Shown: one piece after another, positions 7,921-16,239 of the stretch | How positions within the stretch are numbered: the first letter of the stretch is position 1 | Layout of the letters: every line of letters begins with the position of its first letter | NCBI RefSeq assembly: GCF_003259195.1 | Contig: NZ_QJPK01000002.1 | Coordinates: 248,001-312,000, forward strand | DNA length: 64,000 bases | DNA from: Paracoccus sediminilitoris | Lineage (GTDB): Bacteria > Pseudomonadota > Alphaproteobacteria > Rhodobacterales > Rhodobacteraceae | Direction of reading: 5' to 3' | Program-made: the position numbers and the translations under genes | Notes under the pieces: model-generated | The model's database searches: none | Seen by the model: the letters and a program-made list of their open reading frames with translations, nothing else | Told to the model about the DNA's origin: nothing

Positions 7921-8869
7921 GCGCGCGACGCTGATGCTGGCCGGACTGGCCCTCCTGCTGGCGGGGCTTTCGGCGCTGTGGATGTTCCAGGGGCTGGGGG
8001 CGGGCAATCGCGGCTTCATCCTGTCGCTGCGCGCCACCAAGCTGGCGGCATTGGTCACGGTGGCCGTGGCGATCGGCGTGGCGACGGTGCTGTTCCAGAC
8101 GGTGGCGGCGAACCGGGTGCTGACGCCATCGATCATGGGGTTCGACGCGCTGTACGTGCTGATGCAGACGCTGATGGTGGTGATCCTGGGCAATGCCGGC
8201 TTTGCGGGCCTGCCGGCGGGCCTGAAATTCGCGGCGGATGTCGGCATGATGACCGTGCTGTCGGTGGCGCTGTTCGGCACGCTGCTGGTCAGGGGCGCGC
8301 GCGACATTCCCCGGATGATCCTGACCGGGGTGATCCTGGGGGTGCTGTTCCGGTCCGTTTCCGGGTTCCTGGGGCGGGTGCTGGACCCCAATGAATTCGC
8401 CGTCGTGCAATCGGTCAGCTTTGCCAGCTTCAACCGCGTCGATGCGGCCCTGCTGCCTGTGGCGGGCGTGCTGACGGCGGGGGCTGTGCTGACCGCCCTC
8501 CGTCTGGCACCGCAATTGGACGTGCTGGCCCTGGGGCGCGAACCGGCGGTGTCCCTGGGCCTGCGCCATCGCAGGCTGGTCATGGCGACGCTGGCGCTGG
8601 TGGCGATGCTGGTGTCGGTGTCGACGGCGCTGGTGGGACCAGTGGCTTTCTTCGGGCTGATCGTGGCGGGGATGGCGCATGGGGCGCTGCAAGGCGCGCG
8701 CCACGCGGGGCTGATCCCCGCCGCCGGGCTGATCGCGGCCATCCTGCTGGTCGGCGGTCAGTGGCTGTTCGAACGCGTGCTGGGACAGGCCGCCACCCTG
8801 TCGGTGGTCGTCGAATTCGCGGGCGGGCTCTTCTTCCTCTATCTGCTGCTGAAAGGCCGTATCCGATGA
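7913..8869 (+). CDS. siderophore ABC transporter permease (FecCD family), second of two
   Basis: A 318-residue polytopic membrane protein, the partner of the upstream permease. It has the conserved LRATKLAALVTVAVAIGVAT region, ANRVLTPSIMGFDALYVLM and the ATPase-contact stretch GPVAFFGLIVAGMAHG near the C-terminus. The ATG at 7913 lies within the end of the first permease gene, and its stop overlaps the ATPase start in ATGA. This permease-permease-ATPase order is typical of Fat/Ceu-type transporters. Confidence 0.9.
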   Translation: MDRRATLMLAGLALLLAGLSALWMFQGLGAGNRGFILSLRATKLAALVTVAVAIGVATVLFQTVAANRVLTPSIMGFDALYVLMQTLMVVILGNAGFAGLPAGLKFAADVGMMTVLSVALFGTLLVRGARDIPRMILTGVILGVLFRSVSGFLGRVLDPNEFAVVQSVSFASFNRVDAALLPVAGVLTAGAVLTALRLAPQLDVLALGREPAVSLGLRHRRLVMATLALVAMLVSVSTALVGPVAFFGLIVAGMAHGALQGARHAGLIPAAGLIAAILLVGGQWLFERVLGQAATLSVVVEFAGGLFFLYLLLKGRIR

Positions 8870-9624
8870 TCCAGATCAGCAATCTTGGCCACCAGATCGG
8901 CGGGACGCAGATCCTGCACGACATCACCACCCGCTTTCCCAAGGGTCGGCTGACGGCGCTGATCGGGCCGAACGGGGCGGGCAAATCCACCCTGCTGCGC
9001 CTTGTCGGACGGTTGGAACCCCTGCAGCAGGGGCGCATCACCGTGGCCGGCCATGACGTGGCCCGCACGCCCACCGCCGATCTGGCCCGCGTCATGGCGA
9101 TCCTGGGCCAGCAGACCGCCATCGCCAGCCGGCTGCGCCTGTCCGAGCTGGTGGCCTTTGGCCGCTGGCCCCATCATCAGGGCCGCCCCGGCCCCGCCGA
9201 CCGCGCCAAGGTAGCAGAGGCCATCGATGCCTTTGGCCTGACCCCCCTGCAGAACCGGTTCCTGGACGAGGTGTCAGGCGGCCAGGCACAGCGCGCTCAT
9301 ATTGCCATGGCCTTTGCCCAGGACACCGAATGGCTGTTGCTGGACGAACCCCTGAACAACCTGGACATGGCCCATGCCCGCGCGCTGATGGCGCGCCTGC
9401 GCGACCTGGTTGATCGGCAGGGCCGCAGCGTCGGTCTGGTCGTGCATGAAATCAACTATGCCGCCGCATGGGCCGATCACGTCATCGCCATGAAGGACGG
9501 CCGCATCGTGGCCCAGGGCACGCCCGATGCCGTCCTGACCCAGGCCGTGCTGTCGGATCTGTATGACGCGCCGATCACCGTGGGTCGGCACAAGGACCGT
9601 CCACTGGTGCTGCATCACGCCTGA
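8866..9624 (+). CDS. siderophore ABC transporter ATP-binding protein
   Basis: A 252-residue cytoplasmic ATPase that powers the two upstream permeases. It carries Walker A (GPNGAGKST, about residues 34-42), a Q-loop region (LGQQTAIASRLRL), the ABC signature VSGGQAQRA, Walker B LLLDEPLNNLD and the switch histidine in VVHEINYA. The start overlaps the permease stop by four bases. It ends nine bases before the convergent tonB gene, so the transporter operon closes here. Confidence 0.93.
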   Translation: MIQISNLGHQIGGTQILHDITTRFPKGRLTALIGPNGAGKSTLLRLVGRLEPLQQGRITVAGHDVARTPTADLARVMAILGQQTAIASRLRLSELVAFGRWPHHQGRPGPADRAKVAEAIDAFGLTPLQNRFLDEVSGGQAQRAHIAMAFAQDTEWLLLDEPLNNLDMAHARALMARLRDLVDRQGRSVGLVVHEINYAAAWADHVIAMKDGRIVAQGTPDAVLTQAVLSDLYDAPITVGRHKDRPLVLHHA

Positions 9625-9633
9625 GCCGGGGCC

Positions 9634-10587
9634 TCAGCGCAGGGCGAAGGGCTGGCGGAAGGCGACCGCGGCCTCGGTCACGCCGGCGGGGGCGGCGGGG
9701 CATCTGCCGGTGCGCTGCAGGGCACGCTGGATCTGCTGATCGACGCGCGCGTTCCCGGTCGAACCGGCCAGCGAGGCACCTTGGATCTGGCCGCTGCGGG
9801 CCACCGTCACGTCGATATTCACCTGCTGGCCGCGCCCGCCGCTGATCCGCGACAACTGGCGGGCCAGGCATTGGTTGATCTGCGCCCCCCATTGGGCCTT
9901 CAGGTTGGCGCGGGTCTGGGCGCTGACGCCGCCGCCTCCGCCCCCCTGACCCGAGGCTTGGCTGGTCCCGCCATTCCCTTGACGGCGCGCGGGCTGGGCC
10001 TCGGCCGCCCGTGCGGGTGCGGGGCTGGCCGGTTCCGGGCGTGCCTGGGTTTCGGGTTGCGGTTCCACTTTGGGCTGCGGCTTGGGACGGGCGGGCTTGC
10101 GGTCGGGACGAGCCGAGGCCACCAGCGCGGTGTCGGGCTTGATGTCGGGCGGGGTCATCTGCTGCAGGTCGGGCAGGTCCAGCGTCGCGGGATCGATCCG
10201 GGGTTCGGGTTCCGGCTCTGGTTCCGGCACTGGTTCCAGCTCGGGCGGGGGCGGCAGGTTCGGACGCGCGGCGGTCGGCATGGGCGGGGCCATGTCGGGC
10301 AACGCGGCCATCTGCGGTGCCTCTTCGACCGAAGCGTCGGGCAGGTCCGCGCTCTCGGGTTCGGGCTGGACCTGTTCGGGCTGCTCGGCCGTGTCGGGCT
10401 CGGTCTCCCATGCCTCGACCAGGGCCTGCGCTTCGGGTCCGCCCGCCGCCAGCGATGCGGGCGGGGCATCCATCGCGGCGCCCTTTTCCAGCTCGTCCTG
10501 CGGCAGCATCATCGCTGCCGCCGACACGTGCAGCGCCGCCGCGATGGTGAAGAAGCCCGCCGTTTCCAACATCCGCAGCGACATCAT
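9634..10587 (-). CDS. tonB: TonB-family energy-transducing protein
   Basis: A 317-residue envelope protein: one N-terminal membrane helix (about residues 5-27), a long Pro/Glu-rich periplasmic spacer (about 65-190), a Gly-rich stretch (about 205-215), and a C-terminal TonB/TolA-like domain with VNIDVTVARSGQIQGASL. It would couple the ExbB-ExbD proton channel to outer-membrane receptors. It is last in exbB-exbD-exbD-tonB, with ATGA overlap to the second exbD. TolA is a possible alternative for the domain, but the siderophore transporter next door and the absence of tolB or pal favour TonB. No TonB-dependent receptor is in the window. Confidence 0.85.
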   Translation of the reverse strand: MMSLRMLETAGFFTIAAALHVSAAAMMLPQDELEKGAAMDAPPASLAAGGPEAQALVEAWETEPDTAEQPEQVQPEPESADLPDASVEEAPQMAALPDMAPPMPTAARPNLPPPPELEPVPEPEPEPEPRIDPATLDLPDLQQMTPPDIKPDTALVASARPDRKPARPKPQPKVEPQPETQARPEPASPAPARAAEAQPARRQGNGGTSQASGQGGGGGGVSAQTRANLKAQWGAQINQCLARQLSRISGGRGQQVNIDVTVARSGQIQGASLAGSTGNARVDQQIQRALQRTGRCPAAPAGVTEAAVAFRQPFALR

Positions 10588-10970
10588 GGCTGACCCTTGT
10601 TGACGACCAGCTGCGCCCCGGCATCGGTCACCTGGCGCAGCTGTTTCAGATAGGCGGCCAGGCTGAGCGCGGGGGTGGCGGCATCGGCGCGGATCTGAAC
10701 GGGCAGGGTGTCGGTGCGGGCGGCGATCAGCGGCCAGACATCCTCGCCCCGCGCCTCGTTCCAGGCCAGCTCACCGGTGGCCGACACGTAGAGCACGTCC
10801 TGCGCCTGCGTGCGCAGATCGGACCGGCTGTCCGGCGGCGTCACGGGAAACGGCGTTGAGGGCGATATCTGCGCCGTCAGCAGAAAGAAGATCAGCAACA
10901 GGAAGACGACGTTGATCATGGGGATGATCGATTCGCCGCGCGGCCTGCGCCTGGGCATGTCGATATGCAT
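10584..10970 (-). CDS. exbD: ExbD-family biopolymer transport protein (second copy)
   Basis: A 128-residue protein with one membrane helix starting IIPMINVVFLLLIFFLLTAQ and a small periplasmic domain. The acidic residue usual in this helix (PMIDVVF) is Asn here (PMINVVF), whereas the upstream paralogue keeps Asp. That Asp carries protons in ExbD, so this copy may be a structural partner and not a proton-conducting subunit. The helix and length otherwise fit the family. It starts 3 bases after the first exbD. Confidence 0.85.
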   Translation of the reverse strand: MHIDMPRRRPRGESIIPMINVVFLLLIFFLLTAQISPSTPFPVTPPDSRSDLRTQAQDVLYVSATGELAWNEARGEDVWPLIAARTDTLPVQIRADAATPALSLAAYLKQLRQVTDAGAQLVVNKGQP

Positions 10971-10973
10971 GGG

Positions 10974-11369
10974 CTATTCCACCAGGATCATGTTGGTGAT
11001 GCCGCCCGCGCGCAGATCGTCCATGACGCCGACCAGTCGCTGCAGGTCGGCCCCGTCGCGGGGGCGCAGGATGACGGCATCGCCGGGTTCGGGCAGCAGG
11101 TCGGACAGCGCCGCGACCAGGTCGGGCCGGGCCATCGCCGTGCCGTTCAGCAGGATCGCGTCGGGCGTCACGTCGACCAGGCGCGGCGCGCCCTGCCATT
11201 CGGTGGCCTGACCCTCGGCTCCGCCCGCGATGGGCAGGGCGACATCCATGCCGAAGCGCGATGCCAGCATGAAGAAGATCAGCAGCAGGAAGACCACGTC
11301 GATCATCGGCGTCAGCGACATTCGTCGCGGGTGCCGGCGCGGTCCCAGGTCGAAGCCGCCCTGGGTCAT
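10974..11369 (-). CDS. exbD: ExbD-family biopolymer transport protein (first copy)
   Basis: A 131-residue inner-membrane protein with the classical LTPMIDVVFLLLIFFMLAS helix near residues 19-37, including the membrane Asp thought to carry protons in ExbD. The periplasmic domain ends with MDDLRAGGITNMILVE. It overlaps exbB by four bases and precedes a second, divergent exbD copy, so the complex probably contains both. Confidence 0.9.
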   Translation of the reverse strand: MTQGGFDLGPRRHPRRMSLTPMIDVVFLLLIFFMLASRFGMDVALPIAGGAEGQATEWQGAPRLVDVTPDAILLNGTAMARPDLVAALSDLLPEPGDAVILRPRDGADLQRLVGVMDDLRAGGITNMILVE

Positions 11370-12049
11370 TCCGCGGCCTGCAGCAGCCGGGCGCGGGCAG
11401 GGGCGGCGTCACGCTTGACGAAGACGCGGGTGGCCAGGTCCTCCAGGTCCGATTGCAGGCGGTCGCTGATGCTTTCGAACCAGGACAGCGCCACGCCCGC
11501 GGGGATGGCGACCGCCATGCCCGCCGCGGTCGTCAGCAGCGCCACCCAGATGCCGCCTGCCAGATCGGACGGATCGGCCTGGTTCCCCGAGGTCTGCAGC
11601 ACCTGGAAGGCCGAGATCATGCCCAGAACCGTCCCCAGCAGACCCAGAAGCGGCGCGATGGTGGCGATCAGCTCCAGCGCGCGCAGGCCTTCGCGGGACC
11701 GGTACAAGGTCTGGCGGGCGACGCGTGCGGTTTCCTCGCGCGCGGCCTGATCGTCGAAGGCCGGATCAAGCGAGGTGCCGATGGCAGCCTGCACCACGCG
11801 CGCCCGCGCCGAGGGACGCCCCCGCACCTGGTCCAGCGCCGCGCGGCGGTCGCCCTGCGCCCACAGCTCCAGCGCGCGCCGCGAATGCCGCCCGCCCCAG
11901 ACCCCCAGCCGCCACAGCGACAGCACCTTCCACAGCACCACCGCCAGCAGGATCACCGACAGCGCGGCGATCAGCCACATCGTCCAACCGCCGTCGCGGA
12001 TCATCGCGAAAAGGGGAATGGAGGCCAATGTCGTCCCGAGTTCGGTCAT
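11366..12049 (-). CDS. exbB: ExbB/TolQ/MotA-family proton channel protein
   Basis: A 227-residue inner-membrane protein with three hydrophobic helices (near residues 20-38, 128-148 and 165-185). The signature LIATIAPLLGLLGTVLGMIS spans the second helix. With ExbD it forms the channel that energises TonB. The start at 12049 was chosen because AGGAA sits upstream and the longer open frame adds no hydrophobic or conserved sequence. It heads the exbB-exbD-exbD-tonB operon and has a recognisable promoter. Confidence 0.88.
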   Translation of the reverse strand: MTELGTTLASIPLFAMIRDGGWTMWLIAALSVILLAVVLWKVLSLWRLGVWGGRHSRRALELWAQGDRRAALDQVRGRPSARARVVQAAIGTSLDPAFDDQAAREETARVARQTLYRSREGLRALELIATIAPLLGLLGTVLGMISAFQVLQTSGNQADPSDLAGGIWVALLTTAAGMAVAIPAGVALSWFESISDRLQSDLEDLATRVFVKRDAAPARARLLQAAE

Positions 12050-12136
12050 GGGTCGGTTCCTGAATGCTGGGGCGGCGCATGGCCGCGGCAGGCGTGAAAG
12101 GCAGGCCGGCAGGGCCCGGATGCGGGGTTTCCCATG

Positions 12137-12166
12137 CCGATACCGTAATCTTAGTAAAGATGTCAA
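12137..12166 (-). promoter_or_regulatory. exbB operon promoter with a palindrome inside the spacer
   Basis: On the minus strand, TTGACA (12166-12161) is followed after 18 bases by TATCGG (12142-12137), about 90 bases before the exbB start. The spacer holds the inverted repeat ATCTT-AGTA-AAGAT (12148-12161), placed where a repressor would block RNA polymerase. Iron regulation is likely from gene content; the regulator is not identifiable from the site alone. Confidence 0.5.
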
Positions 12167-12221
12167 GAATAGGCTGGCAATAGCGCTTGCCCCGGCGATC
12201 TGCTCGGTTCAAGGATGGGGC

Positions 12222-12827
12222 ATGAAGATTCCGGTCGTCATTCTTGCAGGCGGACGGGCCACCCGGATGGGCGGTCTGGACAAGCCGTTGCTGAGCTTGT
12301 GCGGGCAAAGCCTGCTGTCGATCATTCTGGACAGGTTGCACGGGCAGGGCGGGCCGGTGGCGCTGAACGCCAATGGCGATCCCGCCCGCTTTGCATCATA
12401 CGACCTGCCCGTTCTGCCCGACAGCCTGCCCGATTTCCCCGGACCGCTGGCGGGCATCCTGGTGGCGATGGACTGGGCCGCCGCGACGGGCGCGCGCCAA
12501 GTGGTGACGGTGGCGGGGGACACGCCGCTGTTTCCCCGCGACCTGGTGGTGGGGCTGGCCGGGGCCGCAGGGCCGCAGGGCCTGGCGCTGGCCGCGACGC
12601 GGGATGGCGCGGGTTTGCGCGATCACCCCACCTTCGGGTTGTGGCCGGTGGACCTGCGGGATGACCTGCGCGCCACGCTGGCGCAGGGCCAGGGGCGGGT
12701 GCGCAGCTTCACCGCGCGCCACGGGGCCGTGCAGGCCATCTGGGACGCCGCCCCCTTTGATCCCTTCGCCAATATCAACACGCCGCAGGATCTGGCCCTG
12801 ACCGAGGCCCGGCTTGCCGCGCTTTGA
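12222..12827 (+). CDS. mobA: molybdenum cofactor guanylyltransferase, MobA
   Basis: A 201-residue nucleotidyltransferase that attaches GMP to molybdopterin to make the guanine-dinucleotide cofactor. It has the N-terminal loop ILAGGRATRMGGLDKPLL, the metal-site region TVAGDTPLFPRD and the C-terminal FANINTPQDL, all as in MobA, with normal length. The next gene starts 14 bases before its end, so the two are coupled. MobB is not in the window. Confidence 0.9.
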   Translation: MKIPVVILAGGRATRMGGLDKPLLSLCGQSLLSIILDRLHGQGGPVALNANGDPARFASYDLPVLPDSLPDFPGPLAGILVAMDWAAATGARQVVTVAGDTPLFPRDLVVGLAGAAGPQGLALAATRDGAGLRDHPTFGLWPVDLRDDLRATLAQGQGRVRSFTARHGAVQAIWDAAPFDPFANINTPQDLALTEARLAAL

Positions 12828-13674
12828 CCGGATCCTGATCGTCGACTGGTCGGCGGCGGGCAAACCCTGCCGGGGCGCGAATTCCATCTGGATCGGCAGC
12901 GATGCGGGCGATGCGGCCAATCCCGAAACCCGCCAGCGGGCGTGGAAGATGCTGGGCTGTCAGCTGTCGCGGGCGCGCAAGGCGGGGCATCGGGTGCTGA
13001 TCGGCGTGGATTTCGCCTTTGGCCACCCGACGGGGCTGGCGGCGATGGTGACGGGGCAGGGGCGGGCCATGGCGCTGTGGGACCACCTGTCGGCCCTGCA
13101 TCACGATGACGGCACCAACGCCAGCAACTATCGCGACATCGCCGCCCAGATGAACCGCCAGATCGGGCAGCCGGTCTTTTGGGGCAACGGGCGCAAGGTC
13201 CAGATCGCGGATCTGCCGCGGCTGAAGCCGCCCGCGCATCCTGACCTGCGCGACCACCGCGCCACGGAAACGACCATCACCGGGGCGCGGCCGAAATCGG
13301 CCTTTCAACTGGCAGGGGCGGGCAGCGTCGGCGCCCAGAGCCTGACGGGCATTCCCTGGCTGGCGGGGCTGCGCGACCGGCAGGATGCGCGGGTCTGGCC
13401 CTTCCAGGACTGGCAGGATGCGCCGGTGGTCCTGGCCGAGGTCTATCCCTCGATCATCGCGGAGCGGCTGCGAGGGCTGTCGGGTTTCGGCTGTTTGGAC
13501 CAGGCGCAGGTTACGGTTCTGGCGCGGGCGCTGCGGCGGCTGGATGACGCGGATGTGCTGCTGCCGCTTTTCGCACCCGATCCCCGCATCGCCGACCTGA
13601 TGGCCGAGGGTCAGATCCTGGGCACGGGCCACGAGGCCACCCTGCGCGCGGCGGCGGCGCAGGTGACCGCCTGA
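12814..13674 (+). CDS. conserved protein overlapping mobA, DUF429-like
   Basis: A 286-residue soluble protein that I cannot assign to an enzyme. Three segments, ILIVDWSAAG (residues 7-16), VLIGVDFAFGHPTG and LAEVYPSII, look like the acidic-residue strands of the RNase H-like DUF429 fold; this is inference. Its start lies 14 bases inside mobA, so it is translated with it. Rhodobacterales relatives are, as I recall, often annotated loosely as involved in molybdopterin guanine dinucleotide synthesis because of this position. It converges on the LacI-type gene with a 6-base gap. Confidence 0.7.
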   Translation: MPRFDRILIVDWSAAGKPCRGANSIWIGSDAGDAANPETRQRAWKMLGCQLSRARKAGHRVLIGVDFAFGHPTGLAAMVTGQGRAMALWDHLSALHHDDGTNASNYRDIAAQMNRQIGQPVFWGNGRKVQIADLPRLKPPAHPDLRDHRATETTITGARPKSAFQLAGAGSVGAQSLTGIPWLAGLRDRQDARVWPFQDWQDAPVVLAEVYPSIIAERLRGLSGFGCLDQAQVTVLARALRRLDDADVLLPLFAPDPRIADLMAEGQILGTGHEATLRAAAAQVTA

Positions 13675-13680
13675 CGCCGG

Positions 13681-14703
13681 TCAGAGCGGCGGCGCGGTGG
13701 AACGACCGACGACCAGCTCTGCCTCCAGCAGGTCCTCGACATGGGGGGCGTCCTTGTTGCCCACCCGCTCGATCAGGCGGGCGGCGCAGCGTTGTCCCGC
13801 CAGGCGGACGGGCGACCGCATGGCGGTGAAATAGGGCACCGTGTCGCGATTGGCATAATAGGACAGGTCGTCGTCGAAGGTGACCACCGACAGGTCGCGA
13901 CCCAGCACAAGGCCGCGTTCCTCGGCGGCCTGGCGGATGCCCGTGGCAATGGTGGTCGCGGCACACAGGATCGCGGTGGGCGGTTCCGGCAGGTCCAGCA
14001 GGCGCAGCGCCTGGGCATAGCCGTAAGCCGCCGTCATCTCGGCCGAGACCATCATCTGCGGCGCGGGCGACAGCCCCGCATCGCGCATCGCCTTGGCAAA
14101 GCCCTGGCGCCGGCGATGGGCGAAATCCAACCGCTCGTCCCCGTTCAGCAGGGCGATGCGCCGGTGACCCAGTTGCAGCAGGAACCCCGTCGCCCGTTCG
14201 AAGGCGCGCTGGTTGTTCACGTCCACCCAGGAATAGGGGCCGGAATGTTCGCTGACCCGGCCATGCACCACGTATGGCAGGCCGATGCTGTCCAGCAGCG
14301 CGGGCCGCGTGTCGTCATGGCGCGGGAACTGGACGATGACGCCGCCGATCATGCCCTTGGACTTCAACCCGCGATAGGCCTGCGCCTGATCGTCGTCGGG
14401 GACCATCGACAGGTTGATGTCAAAGCGGCGGGCGGCGCATTCCTCGCCCACGCCGGCCAGGAAATCGGCATAGATCGGGTTCACGATCTCATTGCGGCCG
14501 GTGACGGGGATGACGCAGCCGATGATGTCGGCATGACCCGTGGCCAGAAAGCGCGCATGGGCGTTGGGGCTGTAGCCGTGCAGGCGCGCGGCCTCGATCA
14601 GGCGGGCGCGGGTGCGTTCATTGACCTCGGGGTGGCCGTTCAGCGCCCGGCTGACGGTCGTCTGCGACATGCCGACCAGCTTGGCGAATTCCTTAAGCGT
14701 CAT
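13681..14703 (-). CDS. LacI-family transcriptional regulator
   Basis: A 340-residue repressor with an N-terminal helix-turn-helix (LKEFAKLVGMSQTTVSRALN, residues 3-22) and hinge. A periplasmic-binding-protein-like effector domain follows (IPVTGRNEIVNPIYADFLAG; LGHRRIALLNGDERLDFAHR; LSVVTFDDDLSYYAN). The DNA-binding part resembles AglR-type sugar regulators, so a sugar effector is likely. Start 14703 begins directly at the helix-turn-helix; ATGs at 14715 and 14760 are in frame, and none has a strong ribosome site. No sugar transporter is adjacent, so its target is unclear. It is divergent from the FAD oxidoreductase operon, which it might also control. Confidence 0.85.
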   Translation of the reverse strand: MTLKEFAKLVGMSQTTVSRALNGHPEVNERTRARLIEAARLHGYSPNAHARFLATGHADIIGCVIPVTGRNEIVNPIYADFLAGVGEECAARRFDINLSMVPDDDQAQAYRGLKSKGMIGGVIVQFPRHDDTRPALLDSIGLPYVVHGRVSEHSGPYSWVDVNNQRAFERATGFLLQLGHRRIALLNGDERLDFAHRRRQGFAKAMRDAGLSPAPQMMVSAEMTAAYGYAQALRLLDLPEPPTAILCAATTIATGIRQAAEERGLVLGRDLSVVTFDDDLSYYANRDTVPYFTAMRSPVRLAGQRCAARLIERVGNKDAPHVEDLLEAELVVGRSTAPPL

Positions 14704-14916
14704 GTTCGTCCGCATCTTGCCGCGGCGCGTTGTCGCGCCGGGACGGGTATCGGTTTCCATCAATGCAGCTTTCGCCCAACGATGGCAACAGTTTCGCGCT
14801 TTCAACGGGTTTGCGCAATCGTGGTTGACTTTCCGACCGCCGACCCCCCGAAGTCGCAGGGTGCAACCTTTTCCCGGCCCTGTCCGTGTCTTGGCACCAA
14901 GAGCAGGAGACAGACA

Positions 14917-16239
14917 GTGACCGACCCGACCCAGTTCCGCCCCGCCCCCCGAATGTCCAGCCCGGGCCCCCGCGCCCGCATCGCCGTCATCGGGGGCGGC
15001 ATTTCGGGGCTGGGGACCGCCTGGCTGCTGGACCCGCATCACGACGTCACCCTGTTCGAGGCCGAGACCCGCCCCGGTGGTCATGCCCGCACCGTCGAGG
15101 CCCTGGGCACCCCCGTCGATACCGGCTTCATCGTCTGCAACAGGCGAACCTATCCGCTGTTCACTCCCATGCTGGAGCACTTGGGCGTGGCCCTGGAAAA
15201 ATCCGACATGACGTTCTCGGCCAGTTTCGGCGGCGGGCGATACGAATACGGCACCGCCACGACAGCGGCGCTGTTTGCGCAAAAGATCCGGGCGCTGGAC
15301 CCCCGCCACCTGATGATGCTGCGCGACATCCTGCGGTTCTTCCGTCAGGCACATGGATACCAGGATGGCGGGCTGTCCCTTGGCCAGATGCTGGACCGGC
15401 TGCGCCTTGGCCGCGACTTCCGCGAGATGTTCCTGCAGCCGATTTCCGGCGCCATCTGGTCCACGCCTTCGGGCGACATGCTGGATTTCCCGGCGGCCAG
15501 CTTTGTGCGGTTCTTTGACAATCACGGCCTCTTGTCGGTCAGCGGCCAGCCGGACTGGCTGACGGTCACGGGGGGGTCGCGCGCCTATGTGCAGGCCATC
15601 ACCGCCGGGCTGCGCGGGCAGCTGCGCCTGGGTGCGCCGGTCTTCAAGGTCATCCGCCATCCGCAGGGCGTCACCGTCGTCACCCCCCGCGGCCCCGAGG
15701 AATTCGACCGCGTCGTCATTGCCGCCCATGCCCCCCAGAACCTTGCGATGCTGGATCATCCCGACGCGCAGGAACGGGCCATCTTGGGTGCCTTTCGCAC
15801 CCAGCCCAACCGCATGGTGCTGCATTCGGACGAACGCCTGATGCCGCGTCGCCGTGCGGCATGGGCGTCGTGGAATTACATTACGCAGGAACGCCGCCCC
15901 GTGCCGGACCGGCCGATCAGCCTGTCATACTGGATGAACCGCCTGCAGAACCTGGAGACGCCGAAACCCCTGATCGTGACGCTGAACCCCGAATTCGAAC
16001 CGCGCGACATCCACGACCAGGCGATGCTGGCCCATCCGCAATTCGACGATGCCGCCATGGCCGCGCAACGGCGGCTGCCCTCGATCCAAGGGCGCGGCGG
16101 AGTCTATCACGCGGGCGCCTGGACGCGCTATGGCTTCCACGAGGATGGCCTGCTGTCGGCGCTGCGCGTCGCACAGGCCATGGGCATCGAATGGCCCCTG
16201 GGGATCGACCCCTGGGCCGAGGAGGCGCAGGCTGCATGA
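14917..16239 (+). CDS. FAD/NAD(P)-binding amine-oxidase-like oxidoreductase
   Basis: A 440-residue flavoprotein. The Rossmann dinucleotide motif is IAVIGGGISGLGTAWLL (about residues 22-38), followed by FEAETRPGGHARTVE and, near the C-terminus, GVYHAGAWTRYGFHEDGLLS, the second FAD contact. It belongs to the NAD/FAD-binding proteins found with DUF1365 and cyclopropane-fatty-acid synthase genes, and probably acts on membrane fatty acyl chains. The GTG at 14917 is preferred because AGGAGA lies 7 bases upstream; an ATG 12 codons later is the alternative. Its stop overlaps the DUF1365 start (ATGA). Confidence 0.85.
   Translation: MTDPTQFRPAPRMSSPGPRARIAVIGGGISGLGTAWLLDPHHDVTLFEAETRPGGHARTVEALGTPVDTGFIVCNRRTYPLFTPMLEHLGVALEKSDMTFSASFGGGRYEYGTATTAALFAQKIRALDPRHLMMLRDILRFFRQAHGYQDGGLSLGQMLDRLRLGRDFREMFLQPISGAIWSTPSGDMLDFPAASFVRFFDNHGLLSVSGQPDWLTVTGGSRAYVQAITAGLRGQLRLGAPVFKVIRHPQGVTVVTPRGPEEFDRVVIAAHAPQNLAMLDHPDAQERAILGAFRTQPNRMVLHSDERLMPRRRAAWASWNYITQERRPVPDRPISLSYWMNRLQNLETPKPLIVTLNPEFEPRDIHDQAMLAHPQFDDAAMAAQRRLPSIQGRGGVYHAGAWTRYGFHEDGLLSALRVAQAMGIEWPLGIDPWAEEAQAA

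Noticed and set aside
6901-8742. 613-residue frame opposite the siderophore permeases
   Set aside because: Pro/His/Arg-rich shadow of two well-defined membrane-protein genes.
13741-14916. Extension of the FAD oxidoreductase frame far upstream
   Set aside because: The upstream part is antisense to the LacI gene; the GTG at 14917 has a good ribosome site and the dinucleotide motif follows shortly after.
14761-14916. RpoE-type promoter before the lipid operon
   Set aside because: I looked for a TGATC-type -35 element here and before the photolyase gene and found no convincing match by eye.
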